A stretch of DNA of 64,000 bases from positions 50,927,762 through 50,991,761 of the forward strand of contig NC_053042.1 in assembly GCF_003473485.1 (NCBI RefSeq), written 5' to 3'. Made by a program: the position numbers and the translations under genes. Source of the DNA: Medicago truncatula. Lineage: Eukaryota; Streptophyta; Magnoliopsida; Fabales; Fabaceae. Below are positions 11,501-27,417 of this stretch, in pieces; position 1 is the first letter of the stretch, and each line of letters begins with the position of its first letter. The notes below the pieces were generated by a model. It worked only from the letters and a program-made list of their open reading frames with translations, did no database searches and was not told the origin of the DNA.

Positions 11501-14500
11501 AATTGGAAGGGATAACGAAAAATTTTAGTTAGGAGTAATTTTTCAAAATCTCCAAGTCAAACTTTCAAGTTTGGTTCACTTTCTTTTATTGTTTATTTTT
11601 GTACTTGTACTTGAGGGGTAAAGAGAGAGTTAAGCTGGGATGAATCCCTCACTCCACTTTTACGGTTGTATCTTGAGTAGTTAAGAGAGATGGAAAGAAC
11701 AGAATCAACAACATACTTTTTTTTTTGTTGAATAAAACAACTGAACATTAGTTGGGGGTAACTGTTCAACAACTACAATTCCATGTTTGGTTGTTTTGTA
11801 TTTTTTACATCTTGCTTAAATAACAACTCCATGGTTCTAGAATAGTTGATTATATAGGTGCTACTCCTGTGATAGTGCATCATACATTATATCTCCTTGC
11901 TCACAGTTCTTACCATACGTTCCACCTGGTTTGTTTAGGTTCACATTGTACAGAGAGGTGCTGTCCGACCTTTGATAGAGATGCTTTCGTCTCCTGATGT
12001 ACAACTTAGAGAAATGTCTGCCTTTGCATTGGGGAGATTGGCCCAGGTTATTTTTTTTTCTTTCCTTGTTTATAATTCAATTGTGTAAGTTGGGAATGTG
12101 ATTCTCTTTTAGATTCATGGAAACATGTCAGTGTTTTCTTTCCTTCCGTAATAATTTTTTAGATTTGCAACTCATCTTGTACACCTCCATCTTCTCGTTA
12201 ATTGATGTATCCAGCGGGCTCATACCTAAGAACATAACTCATCTTAGTGCTATACAATGTTTCCATTTATAGGCAGAGTTCTTTTTAACATATAAACATC
12301 CCCTTTGCCATGATTGATATTTTTTTCCTTCCAATTTCAGGACACACATAACCAAGCGGGTATTGCACACAATGGTGGTTTAGTGCCACTGCTCAAGCTT
12401 CTTGACTCAAAAAATGGGTCTTTGCAACATAATGCTGCTTTTGCTCTTTATGGCCTTGCAGAGAATGAGGTATGATATAACTGAAAATCCGAATGAAGTG
12501 GACATCTTCTGTCTTACTACAACAACCAAGCCTTGTCTCGCTAGGCGGGATCGGCTATGTGGATCAAACGATTCCATAATATCACAAGTCATCATATTAG
12601 CCAAATGATTGACCTCTAAATCTTAAATGTTTTGGAATTTTGCTTTTTTGGCCCCCCAAAGCGGTTTGGTTCGTAATTCCCGAACGACTTTTGTGTTTAT
12701 AAGCCCTTCGGGAGATATCTCCCGAACGTTGTTTTATAGGCTTTAAGGGTAAATAGGGGGGCCAAAAGAGCAGTCATCAATGTTTTGCCCATAGTTTTTC
12801 TTGGCTTTCCTCTGTCTCTAGCGATTGAGCTATGCTCCATCATATCTACTCTCCTTTCTATTGAATCTGAAGGACTTCTACACACATTTCTAAGCCACCT
12901 ATTTTCTACAAATAGGTGCTACTCCAACTCTCTCTCTCAAATGTTACTTTTCCCGATCCTTATGTCTAATATTTCCACTCATCCAACACAGCATTCTCAT
13001 CCTTGATACATTGAGTTTATTCCCGTGTTGGCATTTTAGAGCCCATCAACCGTATCATACAACATTGTCAGTCTTATAACTGTTTGACAAAATTTTCCCT
13101 TTCACATGAGCTGCATCTTTTTATCACATAAAGATGCGAAGACTTCCTCCATTTCAACCACCCCACTTGGATACAATGATTTACATCTCCACTCTTAAAT
13201 TTAAATAATGGTTACTTCAAATATAGTAATTAACTATTCCCTTTTTTGTTTTATTTTTCCCTGCAGGATAATGTGTCGGATTTCATTAGGGTAGGTGGAG
13301 TTCAAAGACTACAAGAAGGAGAGTTTATTGTTCAAGTAAGTTTTCTCTTTATTCCTAGTTTTAGCTTTTGTTTCAGGCTTTCTGCTTTTATCCTTGGATT
13401 CCTGTATAAAAGGGAACTAAAATACTTCATGATTGCATGTGAATAGTTATAGCATTAGGGATCGAATGGGGGAAAATAGATTCTTCTTGGACATATATTG
13501 ACCTATGTGGATATGGTTTCTATTGCAGGCGACTAAAGATTGTGTTGCCAAGACATTGAAAAGATTAGAGGAGAAGATTCACGGTCGTGTATGACATCAT
13601 ACTAATATCACTTTCTGCATTTTGTTGTAACTAGCATGAGAAATTATTAGAATGGAACTAGTATATCAACTATCAATTCTATTGGTTGTTGTGTTCAAAC
13701 TTGTAATCCATCAATTTTCTTCTTATAGGTGTTGAACCATCTGTTATATCTTATGCGAGTTTCAGAAAGGGGTTTTCAAAGGCGAATTGCGTTGGTTCTT
13801 GCACATCTTTGCCCTGCAGATGATCAAAGAAGAATTTTTATTGAACACCATGGTAAATGCATCTTCGTAAAATGCTTTCATGGGTTTGATTACTGTTGTT
13901 TCATGCTGTACAAATTCCTTTTTGTACTTGTTACATTTCAAAGTTAAGCATTTTTCCATATAGGTCTTGAGTTGCTTATCAGTCTTCTCAGCTCATCCAG
14001 CTCCAAACAGCAACTTGATGGTGCTGTGGCTTTATGCAAGTTGGCCAATAAAGCCTCAGCCCTATCTCCTGTAGACGCTGCTCCTCCTTCTCCAACACCA
14101 CAGGTTCAAGTCCAGTTGTATTTTCCCCAATCCTCACAATCTTTATGTTCAAATTTAATAATAAAAAAGGGTCTTTATGATGTCAATAGGCATCGGTTTT
14201 CAATTATTCGAAATCTTCTGTTTTTTTTCTTTTTTTTCCTTTTGACTTCAACATAGGAAAATGTTGTTTCCTTTTTTTTATATCAATCCTTTTTAGGAAA
14301 GGAGTCTTTATGATGTCAATAGGCATCAGTCTTCATGTATTCGAAATCTTCAGTTTTTCTTTTTTCCTTTTGATTTCAACCGAGGAAAATGTTGTTTCCT
14401 TTTTTTCTATCAACCCTTTTTGCACTGATATGACCTTTCAACACACATTTTGCATATAGAAATCCTACCATTTGTTTATGTACTTTTGTATTTAAGTTTT

Positions 14501-16639
14501 TCTAATATCAGTGTCACATGTCGTGTATAGTAGTGAGTGGTCGATACAAGGACATCTTAATGGATTTACATTATTATTTGTGTATGATATTTGTTGACTG
14601 CTGTGTTGACATTTTAAGTTTATGTGAATATGAGTGATGATGTCTAGCTAAAAATATATGGTCCATTTAAAAATGAGCATCTGATGGTCTAATAACCAGA
14701 CATTATTATTTTACCAAAAAACAAAACAGACGTTATTATCAATGTCTTGCTATTTTCCATGCCTTCCAACCTGCATTAGAATTTGGGTGCTGAGCTCCCT
14801 CTTCAATCTCGCTTTGTCTAAGTAATTATGGAGTGAGGTGTTTCTAAAAGCTGGATTATCTATAATTAAAAACTATTCTTCTTACAGGTTTACTTAGGAG
14901 AGCAGTATGTAAACAATGCTACATTGTCCGATGTTACATTTTTGGTTGAAGGTGATTATCCCTTCTGTCCACAGTGTTTCATTCTTAAAACTGTTGGATG
15001 GCTACCTTCTCTTAAAATATGGTACTGTATCTTCAGTTGACATTTACTGTTAACCGGTTAATCTCTTTTCTTTGTTGCAGGCAAACGTTTTTATGCTCAT
15101 AGAATTTGTCTACTGGCATCTTCAGATGCATTTCGTGCAATGTTTGATGGTGGTTATAGGGTGAGTATACGCTGAGCTCCCACACCAAATTATATTTTTC
15201 CCTTCCCTAAAGAAGCTCGATAAGCATACCGCAAGAAGCAACTATTATTTTTACTTGTTACAAAAAATTGTCCAATAGAAGTAAACAATTATTGACTTCA
15301 CGTGTTTTATTTAGCTACTTTATTTCAATAAAATGTTTTTATTTTCATGCTCTTTCAACCTCCTGACAACTTTTACTGCAAACTTGGCTGTTGCGTTGAA
15401 TGGTGGATTTGAATTGAAGTGTATAACCATCAAAATTTGTATTTTTATTCAAAGCAGAAAGTGATTGATTTATTTCACTGATGTACGAATGTGTTTTATT
15501 GCATTTGCATGACAGGAGAAGGATGCAAGGGACATAGAGATCCCAAATATTAGATGGGAAGTTTTTGAGTTGATGATGAGGTCTAAAAAATTCTGCAGTC
15601 ATGTTTTGTAAAAGTTTTAATGTGAAAGTTTCTAATAATCTGTGAATAACATATCTTATTGTTTATTTGACCATCGTCCAGATTTATATATACTGGATCA
15701 GTTGATATCACTCCAGATATTGCTCAAGACCTTCTTCGAGCAGCTGATCAATATCTTTTAGATGGACTAAAGAGACTCTGTGAGTACACAATTGCACAGG
15801 TGAGCTAGGAAAATTGGTTGTATGGACATTATTTACTCTTCTCTTTCTCATGAAAATAAGTCTTGCTTGATATATGTGTTTGAAAAGTTGGTGCCTCATG
15901 TCCCGATGTTCTCGTCTCTCAGGATATATTACTAGAGAACGTGTCAAGTATGTATGAACTTTCAGAAGCCTTCAATGCATTATCGTTGAGGCATGCATGC
16001 ATTCTTTTTATCTTGGAGCACTTTGATAAGTTGAGCGCGCGGCCAGGGTATTGATCTGATTCCTTCAATTCTATTCGATGTTGAAAATTTATACTGAACT
16101 AATAACTTGGTACCTTGTTTAGTAGTGCTCTTTCTTCATGTTTGTTGTAGTTTTGGTGACTCGTGTTCTTGACCTTGGTAGTTTATATTAAATGTGAAGT
16201 ACCGTGCACTGATTTTTTTTCCAGTTCTTTTTGGGCGAGGAGGGACATATTATGATGTGTGCTCAATATATAGTTGGCATCTCACGTCCTTTTCTTTTCT
16301 TCCACAACGACTTATTGTGTTCTTACATCTGCTTGTTTTAGACAAAATTCATTCAAAGGGATGCTAAACTTTATTATAGATAGTTTTTGTGACTGTAGAA
16401 ACCAACCTTTGGTTAGCCGAATCAGTTTCAGCAAGTTGTTTAATGCACAGTTTATTTAGAATGGTGTCATGCTTAAATCATATGATATTTAAAATAGTCT
16501 CATGCTTAAATCTTCAGCTTCTTGATTGTGTGTGGCACCAATTGTTTGCAGGCACTCTCTTCTGATTCAGCGTATAATACCAGAGATCCGCAATTACTTT
16601 GTTAAAGCTCTTACAAATGTCAACTCCCATAGACTGTAA
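8559..16639 (+). CDS. ARIA: ARM-repeat/BTB protein, ARIA-like (704 aa, 19 exons)
   Basis: Exons: 8559-8805, 8885-9042, 10487-10659, 10739-10859, 10932-11006, 11114-11208, 11408-11483, 11939-12046, 12341-12469, 13267-13335, 13529-13588, 13729-13852, 13964-14103, 14888-14951, 15081-15160, 15516-15580, 15682-15799, 15923-16047, 16552-16639. They sum to 2115 bp with unbroken frame. The N-terminus MEFQRRQGHCLSERKGQKRK is basic. Armadillo repeats span about residues 95-500 (for example GGIPPLVHLLEF, GAVRPLIEMLSSPDVQLRE) and a BTB/POZ domain about 533-640 (SDVTFLVEGKRFYAHRICLL). Arabidopsis ARIA, about 710 aa, binds the ABA-response factor ABF2, and its paralogue ABAP1 acts in cell-cycle control. 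BTB domains commonly recruit cullin 3. The start at 8559 matches the family start (MELQRR-type). The close match over the whole length makes orthology to ARIA or ABAP1 very likely, but choosing between them needs a tree. Donor of exon 16 (GTCTAA) is weak. Confidence 0.93.
12641..12771. mobile_element. Short hairpin-type MITE in intron 9 of the ARIA-like gene
   Basis: About 130 bp flanked by inverted repeats GCTTTTTTGGCCCCCC (12642-12657) and GGGGGGCCAAAAGAGC (12756-12771). The centre contains the palindrome TTCGGGAGATATCTCCCGAA with a second CCCGAACG nearby. It is GC-richer than the surrounding intron. Family not identified and no clear target duplication seen. Confidence 0.6.
14166..14420. 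repeat. Diverged tandem duplication in intron 13 of the ARIA-like gene
   Basis: Two adjacent units with a 133-bp period. Both read GTCTTTATGATGTCAATAGG near the start (14171 and 14304), then ATTCGAAATCTTC, a T-rich run and GGAAAATGTTGTTTCC. The T-runs differ in length. Confidence 0.85.
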
Positions 16640-18632
16640 TGTGCAGCGATTCTCTTGACCTCTAACCAATTGTGATGTACAGAATGTAGATGTTATTCCT
16701 AGTGTTGTACCAGGAAGGGGGTCTTCTTTATGGTATACAGGTCGACTAATAGAAATATTACACCAGAGAGTAGTGCATGTTCTCTTTCTTTTTTTTCTTT
16801 GATGTGGTGTAAGCCCCTTTCTGTCTCTAGCATTATTACAATCATAGATATAGTAAATATACGGCCTTCACGAACATTGTTTTTTCTTCTGCAATATTGT
16901 GATGGTTCCATTCCTTATATGGCAATTGTTCCCCGTTGTATATATGACAATTGGATATTAGATAATTGTCTACGAAAATTGAACTGCTGGGTAATTTATG
17001 CCAGGCCGTTAAATCCTGTCGTCTGACATGGAACTGTTGTAAATTGCTGTAGCAAATACTCTACTTGTATGGCCCAAGGCATGCTGCTGGTGTCACTGCT
17101 AAATTTTTTACAATTTCTTTTGGTATGCGTGCTTGTTAAAAAAAGTACCATCGGTCTAGGGAACATATCTTGAAATGCATCAAGAAAAGGAGACACGAGA
17201 ACTTTCTGCACCCAGTAGAGAGGAAGAATAAGAGGGGTGTAGTTGGAGAAAAAGGAGAGGGAGGTGAAGGCCGGCTGCAGATAGCAAGAAGGAGAGAGGG
17301 AAGTTTGTGTGTGGGTGGTCGAAGAGGGAAGCTGATTTCAAATGAAATGGGGAAGAATATTTGTCAGGAAATGTAGAGGGTGTGTAAGAAGTGTAGGGTG
17401 GAAGAAAAAAAAAGTGTAGGGTGGAAGTTCCCATTTTCTTTTAGGGTTGAAGTACCCATTTTCAATTTGGTATAAATGATCATCTCAAAAAAATAAAATT
17501 GTGGCCAACAAAATCAACCTTAGTGGCTTAGAAACACTAGTGTGTATCGTTGCCACTAGGCTAACTATTTTTTCCTTTTTTGAAGGAAGGAGCTATGTTG
17601 CTTTGTTAAAATGTGATAGATAACTTTGTTAAAAAAAAAAAAAAATGTGATAGATAACATCTATTATTTTAAACTATAAAAATCGCCTTAAGAAGCACTT
17701 GATGTGTTTTTTTTTTTTTTTTTTTTTGAGAGAAAGAGGCACTTGATGTTGTATACCACACTTGCTTGATAGTAGATACCAACAAATCAGCTTATAGAGT
17801 CGATCAACATTGTATATGTGTTAAATTAATGGAAAAATCTATGGTGAAGTCATGAGAATGACTTTTTTGGTGAAGTCATGAGAATGATTTTTTTGGTGAA
17901 GTTAACATTATACTATCAAAAGTGTTGTGAGTAACACCCCACTGTTTGTACAGTGGCATCGAAAGTTCAGTCCTCATAGTATCATCAATTCATCAGATTA
18001 ACAAGAATACACTTAATCTAATTTTATCCTACCTTGTTTTAATTGTAACATCCCATAAAGTGTAACACTTAAGACTATCACATGATATCAACAACTATGT
18101 TTGCATGTTAAAGATGCCAACAATAAAATAGTATCTGTAAGTCCAAGATGTTGCAAACATTATTAGATGAATTACTATTGATCATTAATTAGTAATCAAC
18201 AATTTAAAAATGAATCAAACATTAAGATTAAAATTAACTTTTTCAAAAAAAATCAGTTTTATGACTGCACCGTAGAAGCTCCCTTAATTAAAAGCTTTTG
18301 AACCCAAACTTAGAATTAAAATGCTTCCTCCGAGGCAGAATTTTTGCAAAGAAAAACGTACAATTTTTTGACAACTTTCTCTTTCATACTCGCATTATAT
18401 TTTTATTATCTCTTTTCTTTTTTCTCTCTCTATTGTTATAGACCAATGAAAAAAGAGAAAATAAAAGTTGTCAATAAATGATTGTCGATATATCACTACT
18501 CTTTTGCAAATAAGTTAGTTGCCATCATTAATGAGCAAGAAAGAACACACAACAAACTTAATATTTGAGATGATTCACTCTTATGTTTTTTTTTTTTTTG
18601 AGGGACACTTATGCTTTTATTAACAAATATTA
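16640..18632. other. 3' region of the ARIA-like gene and intergenic DNA
   Basis: The first several hundred bases are probably the 3' UTR of the ARIA-like gene. 17170-17420 is purine-rich on the plus strand (GGAGAGGGAGGTGAAGG type) with no gene character. A 26-bp tandem duplication built on GGTGAAGTCATGAGAATGA lies at 17843-17895, and a poly-T run at 17709-17727. No gene recognised. Confidence 0.5.
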
Positions 18633-18733
18633 TACTCCCTCCTCCTATTCCTATAAAACAAAAAATACACTTATCTGGTCTATAATACATCAGTTATTGT
18701 GCATTTTTTCTTATAATAAGATTGGAGGAAGTA
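18633..18733. mobile_element. Small MITE with TACTCCCTCC/GGAGGAAGTA ends
   Basis: A roughly 100-bp stretch starting TACTCCCTCCTCC and ending GATTGGAGGAAGTA, with inner arms CTATAAAACAAAAAAT and TTTCTTATAATAAG partly complementary. Probably a Stowaway- or Tourist-type MITE; the family is a guess. Confidence 0.5.
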
Positions 18734-18995
18734 ATTAACCGACAATAAATTGTTCATGGTATATTAGATTACTGCTAAGGATTTAATCTTGTAACGCCAA
18801 GAATCATTCCCTTGAAGGCGGTTGTAAATTGGAGTGCCACTATTTTCCCTTTCCCAATATAATATAATTTTAAAATAAAGATAAATATAATTAATGATGC
18901 AACATTTTTAATGGATGAAGAAAATATGTAGTTGATCGATTTGATAAAAAAAAGCAAAAATATATTCTTCAACCTTTATCTTTTATCCATTATTT

Positions 18996-19060
18996 ATTTT
19001 TTTTGGTAGTCGGGTTTGAACTCCGTACCTTACATATTTTATGCATCGTTCCAATCAACT
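18996..19060 (-). mobile_element. tRNA-like (SINE-type) fragment
   Basis: Reads GGTAGTCGGGTTTGAACTCC after a T-run. On the minus strand this gives GGAGTTCAAACCCGAC, not the usual B-box orientation, while the plus strand carries GGGTTTGAACTCC, close to the Pol III B box GGTTCGAATCC. Related pieces lie at 50936-50970 and 51175-51248. Too short for a firm call. Confidence 0.25.
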
Positions 19061-19941
19061 GATCCAAACTCACAAGGATTATCTATTATTTGTTTTGGTC
19101 CGTTCGTCTTATTTTAAATTCATTTCAATCCTTTATGCTTCGTTTTAGTCTTTTATATTTTATCTTATAATCGTTTTAATCCTTTTTATATAAGTTTATT
19201 ATTTCATTATGGACTAAAATGAATAGCAGGTACAAAATAAAAGACTGAAATGAATTAAAAAAATATAAAATACTAAATTGAATTTGAATAAATAAATGTT
19301 TTAGTAAAAATTAAAATAAAAAAAATTCAGCATCGATTGATTAGTTAATTAATTAATCTAAGAATTGGTAGCAAATGTAGATGAGTGTAGAGGCCGAGTT
19401 CGAACTGAACAACACCTTGGTAATTTTCTAATCAATTTACTCTGCAACAGTTGCATCGTTTTCATTTTGTTCTCCTTCTCTTCTTCTTCCTTCCTTTTAG
19501 GATCGGGTGCCGGATCCGGGTCACGAAGTAACGGGTCTGAACTGGCCGGCGAACAAACGCAGGCGGAGCTGGTCGTCCGTCCGTCCGTCCAGGTTTTCCT
19601 TTTTCTATTCTCATAGCTAGAAACATGATTTGATCACCGTAGTTGTGTTTATTTTCAGTTTTTTTTTTAATTGTTTGCAATCAACTCAAATTATTTTGCA
19701 CCTGATTGTGTAAACAGTGAATGTTGTCTGATAATAATATTGTAGTCTGCCCATTTGTATGATTAAATAAATTTCAAATATAACCATATCTCTTTTGTAT
19801 TGATCTTTCGACAAATGGACTGTGTTTCAATCTGCAATACTTTAATTTTGCTGGTTCCTTACACACCCTATGGTTGCAGGTATTATCAGGTGAATTTCTG
19901 CAACTGTCGTTTACATCTTATAATTCCAACTTTTACTCAAT
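19061..19941 (+). other. Probable promoter and 5' leader of the ALG2 gene
   Basis: AT-rich until about 19480, then a GC-richer stretch (GGATCGGGTGCCGGATCCGG near 19500 and a CGTCCGTCCGTCC tandem near 19580), as often seen around plant transcription starts. A good acceptor, TGGTTGCAG, ends at 19879, so the leader may be spliced with a first non-coding exon near 19490-19600. This is inference; no transcript evidence is available. Confidence 0.4.
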
Positions 19942-22900
19942 ATGGCCGCCAAGGAAACGAATTCAAAAATGAACATTGCTATTATTCACCCAGATCTTGG
20001 CATAGGTAATAACTGGTGTCCCCAATTCTTTTCTATTCCATTCAAACAAAAATCAACAATTTGGATTGGATTTCCATTATTTTTTTAAATTGATTCAATG
20101 AAACAATATTTTACAATGTTCTTCTCTAGATTATTTTAAATACCTATAGTTGATTCACATAACCTTGTAATCGTTTTGTAGGTGGAGCCGAAAGATTAGT
20201 CGTGGATGCAGCTGTTGAACTTGCGTCTCGTGGTCATAAAGTTCATATTTTTACTGCACATCACGATAAAAATAGATGCTTTGAGGAAACCATTGCTGGT
20301 GAGTCTATCTCTGTATCTGTTTATCTTGGTGTGTCGCATTTGTTTTTATATATTTCTTTAATTGAGAAATTACATTGCCATTAAGATATAGTTTGATTTG
20401 TAATGATTTCAGGTATCTTTCCAGTTACTGTCTATGGTTCCTTTCTTCCCCGTCATATATTCTACCGTCTTCATGCATTATGTGCATACCTTCGGTGCCT
20501 ATTTGTTGCTTTCTGTGTTCTTTTCCTGTGGCCTTCATTTGATGTAATACTGGCAGACCAGGTCTCTGTGGTTATCCCCATCTTGAAACTTAAAAGGTCA
20601 ACTAAGGTAGCAAAATATGTGTGTGTGTATTCATGTTTTGTATTTTCAATTTATCTCAGTTAGCTCATTTTGTTTGGTAGGTTGTATTCTACTGTCATTT
20701 TCCAGACTTGTTACTGGCTCAACATTCAACTTTCCTCAGGAGGATATATAGGAAACCCATAGACTATTTAGAAGAAATAACAACTGGTTTGACTTTGTAT
20801 CCCTGTTCTATTTTTCTTTTATCCTCCAAACTTATCTTCTCATGCATATACTGAATCATGCATTGCCGAATTGCAGGAATGGCCGATTCAATACTTGTTA
20901 ACAGCAACTTCACTGCATCTACTTTTGCAAATACTTTTAAACATCTAGATGCTAAAGGAATTCGACCAGCTGTCCTTTACCCAGCAGTCAATGTGGATCA
21001 ATTCAATGAACCTACTTCCACTAAGTAAATGACTTGCATCTAGCTTATTCTTATAACCATTTGTATAATATTTTTAAATGACTTGCATGTAGCTTGTTCT
21101 TATAACCATTTTTAAAATATTTGTTTAGAGAATCACAGTTTATGTTGTTGCTTCTGTTGTAGGCCAAACTTTCTTTCCATTAACCGCTTTGAAAGGAAGA
21201 AGAACATACAATTAGCAATTTCAGCTTTTGCTATGCTTTACTCGCCCAACAGAGTTCTTAAGCATCAAGCTATTACAAATGCTTCTTTGACTGTTGCCGG
21301 TGAGCATGTTTTGCTTATGATTTTGTATTTCTGTTCGCATTGATAGATATTATGGTGACGCTATGTGCATCATAAATTGTCATGGAAGTATCTATCTTGA
21401 TGTTTGTGCCTTAGACCAAGTTTGATACAAAGGTGTCTTCAAGATACAATCTATTAATGTAAACAGAATTTATATTTTGGTTTGAAGTTAAGTGTCATAA
21501 TTCTATTCTGTTCATATTATTTCAAGAGAATGTTTTGCAAATCTTCTCAGTTTGTAGGTAAATTATCTTGTGCTATGAAGTACTGACACGGACACCAGAC
21601 GTGACACTGACACGTCGACATCGGTAGTAATTTAAGAAATGAGAAATACGAGTCCTTTGGATTTGTTTATCAATGGAACTCACGGATACTTCTCTAGGAT
21701 AGTGAATGACAATATTATTGCCGTGAAGATTTTGAAAATGTCATTTGGTATAAATATTAACCCAGTCTTCGACGTAAAATAGAAAAAATTATTAACAATG
21801 AAGTGGATTCTTTAAAACTTTGAGCAGAAGGCAATGATCAAATATTGTTGAAAGGAATTTATCACTTGTAATAATATGATTTAAGCACTTTTCTCACTAA
21901 GCTTTCTGGATGTGATCCAACGGTAGTTGCTTCTAACTATTGGTCATCACGAAGCCAAGTGCTCTGCCGTACAAGTTGGGGACAGTTTGCAGAAGGATCA
22001 ATATCCATGAAAATGTTCCTTGTGTTGTAAGCTGGTGATATTTATATGGGTCTGCAATGATTGTCACAACTTATTGTGATGAGTTTAAGATTTGGTTAAG
22101 ATTTGGTTGTAGTTGACCCAACCTAGTGGATAAAAGTTGGTATTTTTTAAAGAATATTTGTCTGTGCTTGTAAAACAGTAGAGACCATTAAATTTATTGT
22201 TTCCTTTCTGTTTTGTGTTTAGGTTAGTTATATTTGAAGTCTTTCTTCCGACATTTTGCATCTCTACTTATACATGACTATTTTTCTCGCAGAGTAGCTC
22301 AGTCCTATGTTTGAACCACCGATATTTTTTTCATCTATTTCATTTTTGAGCATTTGTGTATGTTTACAATTTGTGAGTACAGAATTTATTGTCGTAAATT
22401 TTTTCAGGTGGCTTTGATAAACGGTTGAAGGAGAATGTAGAGTACCTAGAAGAGCTAAAAGATTTAGCCGAAAAGGAGGGGGTCTCTGATAAAATAAAAT
22501 TTGTCACATCTTGCTCTACAGATGAAAGGAATGCTCTTCTTTCAGAATGCCTGTGTGTCCTTTACACCCCAGAGGTATGTGCAACCTTGTGAAGTATGAT
22601 CGTTGAAAATTGATAAAATCTGAATGTAGGAACATAATTTTTACATAATGATATTTGAAACAGAATGAGCACTTTGGGATTGTTCCTTTGGAGGCAATGG
22701 CAGCTTATAAAGTGGTAATTGCATGTAACAGCGGTGGTCCTGTGGAGTCGATCAAGAATGGTGTAACAGGCTTCCTTTGCAGTCCTACACCACAAGAGTT
22801 TTCCTCAGCAATGGCTAACTTGATAAATGATCCCCAGGAAGCAGAAAAAATGGGCAATGAAGCTAGGAGGCACGTTGTCGAGTCTTTCTCTACAAAGACA

Positions 22901-22957
22901 TTTGGCACACATTTAAATAGATATCTAATTGACATTTACCGTGGAAAGGAGGATTGA
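19942..22957 (+). CDS. ALG2: Alpha-1,3/1,6-mannosyltransferase ALG2 (408 aa, 8 exons)
   Basis: Exons 19942-20005, 20182-20298, 20413-20606, 20681-20786, 20877-21024, 21163-21299, 22408-22574 and 22664-22957 sum to 1227 bp in frame. The protein starts [20 protein letters not shown]. It has the N-terminal glycosyltransferase loop GIGGAERLV (20-28), a hydrophobic segment around 72-95 typical of the ER-membrane-bound ALG2, [11 protein letters not shown], and the GT4 EX7E motif E313-HFGIVPL-E321. ALG2 adds the second and third mannoses to Man1GlcNAc2-PP-dolichol on the cytosolic face of the ER, an early step of N-glycan precursor assembly. Length equals that of the plant family (about 400 aa). Intron 6 is 1.1 kb and carries no recognised gene. 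Everything needed for activity appears present. Confidence 0.95.
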
Positions 22958-24172
22958 GTTTAACATTGGATACCATGGTTTTGACCTCAAGTTGTTTAGT
23001 TGACTTAGTACTTTCGTTGTGTATGTACACACATGCATACATGATTTAAATCGTAATTACTGGAGATGATGACATGTCCAATGTTGTAAAAGGCTCAACA
23101 CTTTTTTTTTTGAAAGAAGGCTTAACACTTTTGGATATTTACTGATAATATAAAAGACATCGGACTGGTTATAGAATTTTTTTTTATGTGCTATGCTAAA
23201 ACCTACAGCCACTTTAGCATTTTTTGGTGTAAAATAGGCAACACCTGCACGTAACTGTAGAGACTAAACTTTCAAGTTGGGTTGAGACCACAGTGGACGG
23301 TAAAGTTCTTCAAGAGTTTTAATGTTGTTGCATTATTAGGGTTGGATTTGAACTAATGGCATATGGTTAAGTACTCAAATAATTGCATTCGGACACTCTT
23401 GTATAGCCACACGGGCATTGGATGTATGAATACCATATTTTATTCTGTAAAATGGATGAAGCAATCTCTATTAAATGCCAAGACCAAGGTGCATTCAATA
23501 GTCAACATCCATATCTGATCTTTCATAGCTTTATTTTTTCTATTCATATTCGTATATATATTTTCAACCTTAGAACCAATAACTTAATTGCCTTGAAGGA
23601 CCTTCCAATCTAAAGTCAGTCAATCCAATCAACAAAGGGTCGAAGCTGTGTGAACATGACCAGGAGATAGCAGGGTACAACGATGAGGTGCCTTTGCACG
23701 AGGAAGATTCATGATGTATGAGCAAAAGAAATGTGGAAATATGTTAGCAGGAAAAGGACAGGTTTGCATTGACGCTGAGTCAAACTGTCAAAGTCTTCGT
23801 GTATATCATGATTCATGAGTTAAAAGGACAGCATTATTTTTTTAATCCAATATATCAATATATTTACGCAACATAAACAAAAGTAATGATGCTAAAAAAA
23901 ACAGATTTGTATCCCAACATGTCCTTTTAGCACATACACTCACCACAAAGACTTCTGTGCCAACTCTTGGGAGAAGGAAAAAGTCATTTACCAATTCAAC
24001 TCCAGCATGTTCCTAACATTTTGTGGCAGTTCTTATTAGTCAACATTTATGTTCACAATTACTATCTATGCAGTATATAGTCACAGATTCATTCAATCAC
24101 TTACACCAACTCACACGCAACACAATACAATTATAAACAAGGAAAAATCAAAGAACATCAAGAGCAAAAAAC
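22958..24172. other. ALG2 3' region and CRK upstream region
   Basis: AT-rich intergenic DNA. On the CRK side two W-box-like cores in reverse orientation (AGTCAA, i.e. TTGACT) lie at 23779-23784 and 24038-24043. W boxes are WRKY sites often reported upstream of CRK genes, but two short matches could be chance. No gene recognised. Confidence 0.35.

Positions 24173-27417
<3,245 letters not shown>

Noticed and set aside
17170-17434. Frames on both strands in a purine-rich stretch
   Set aside because: Low-complexity GGAGAGG composition explains the lack of stops; no family character.
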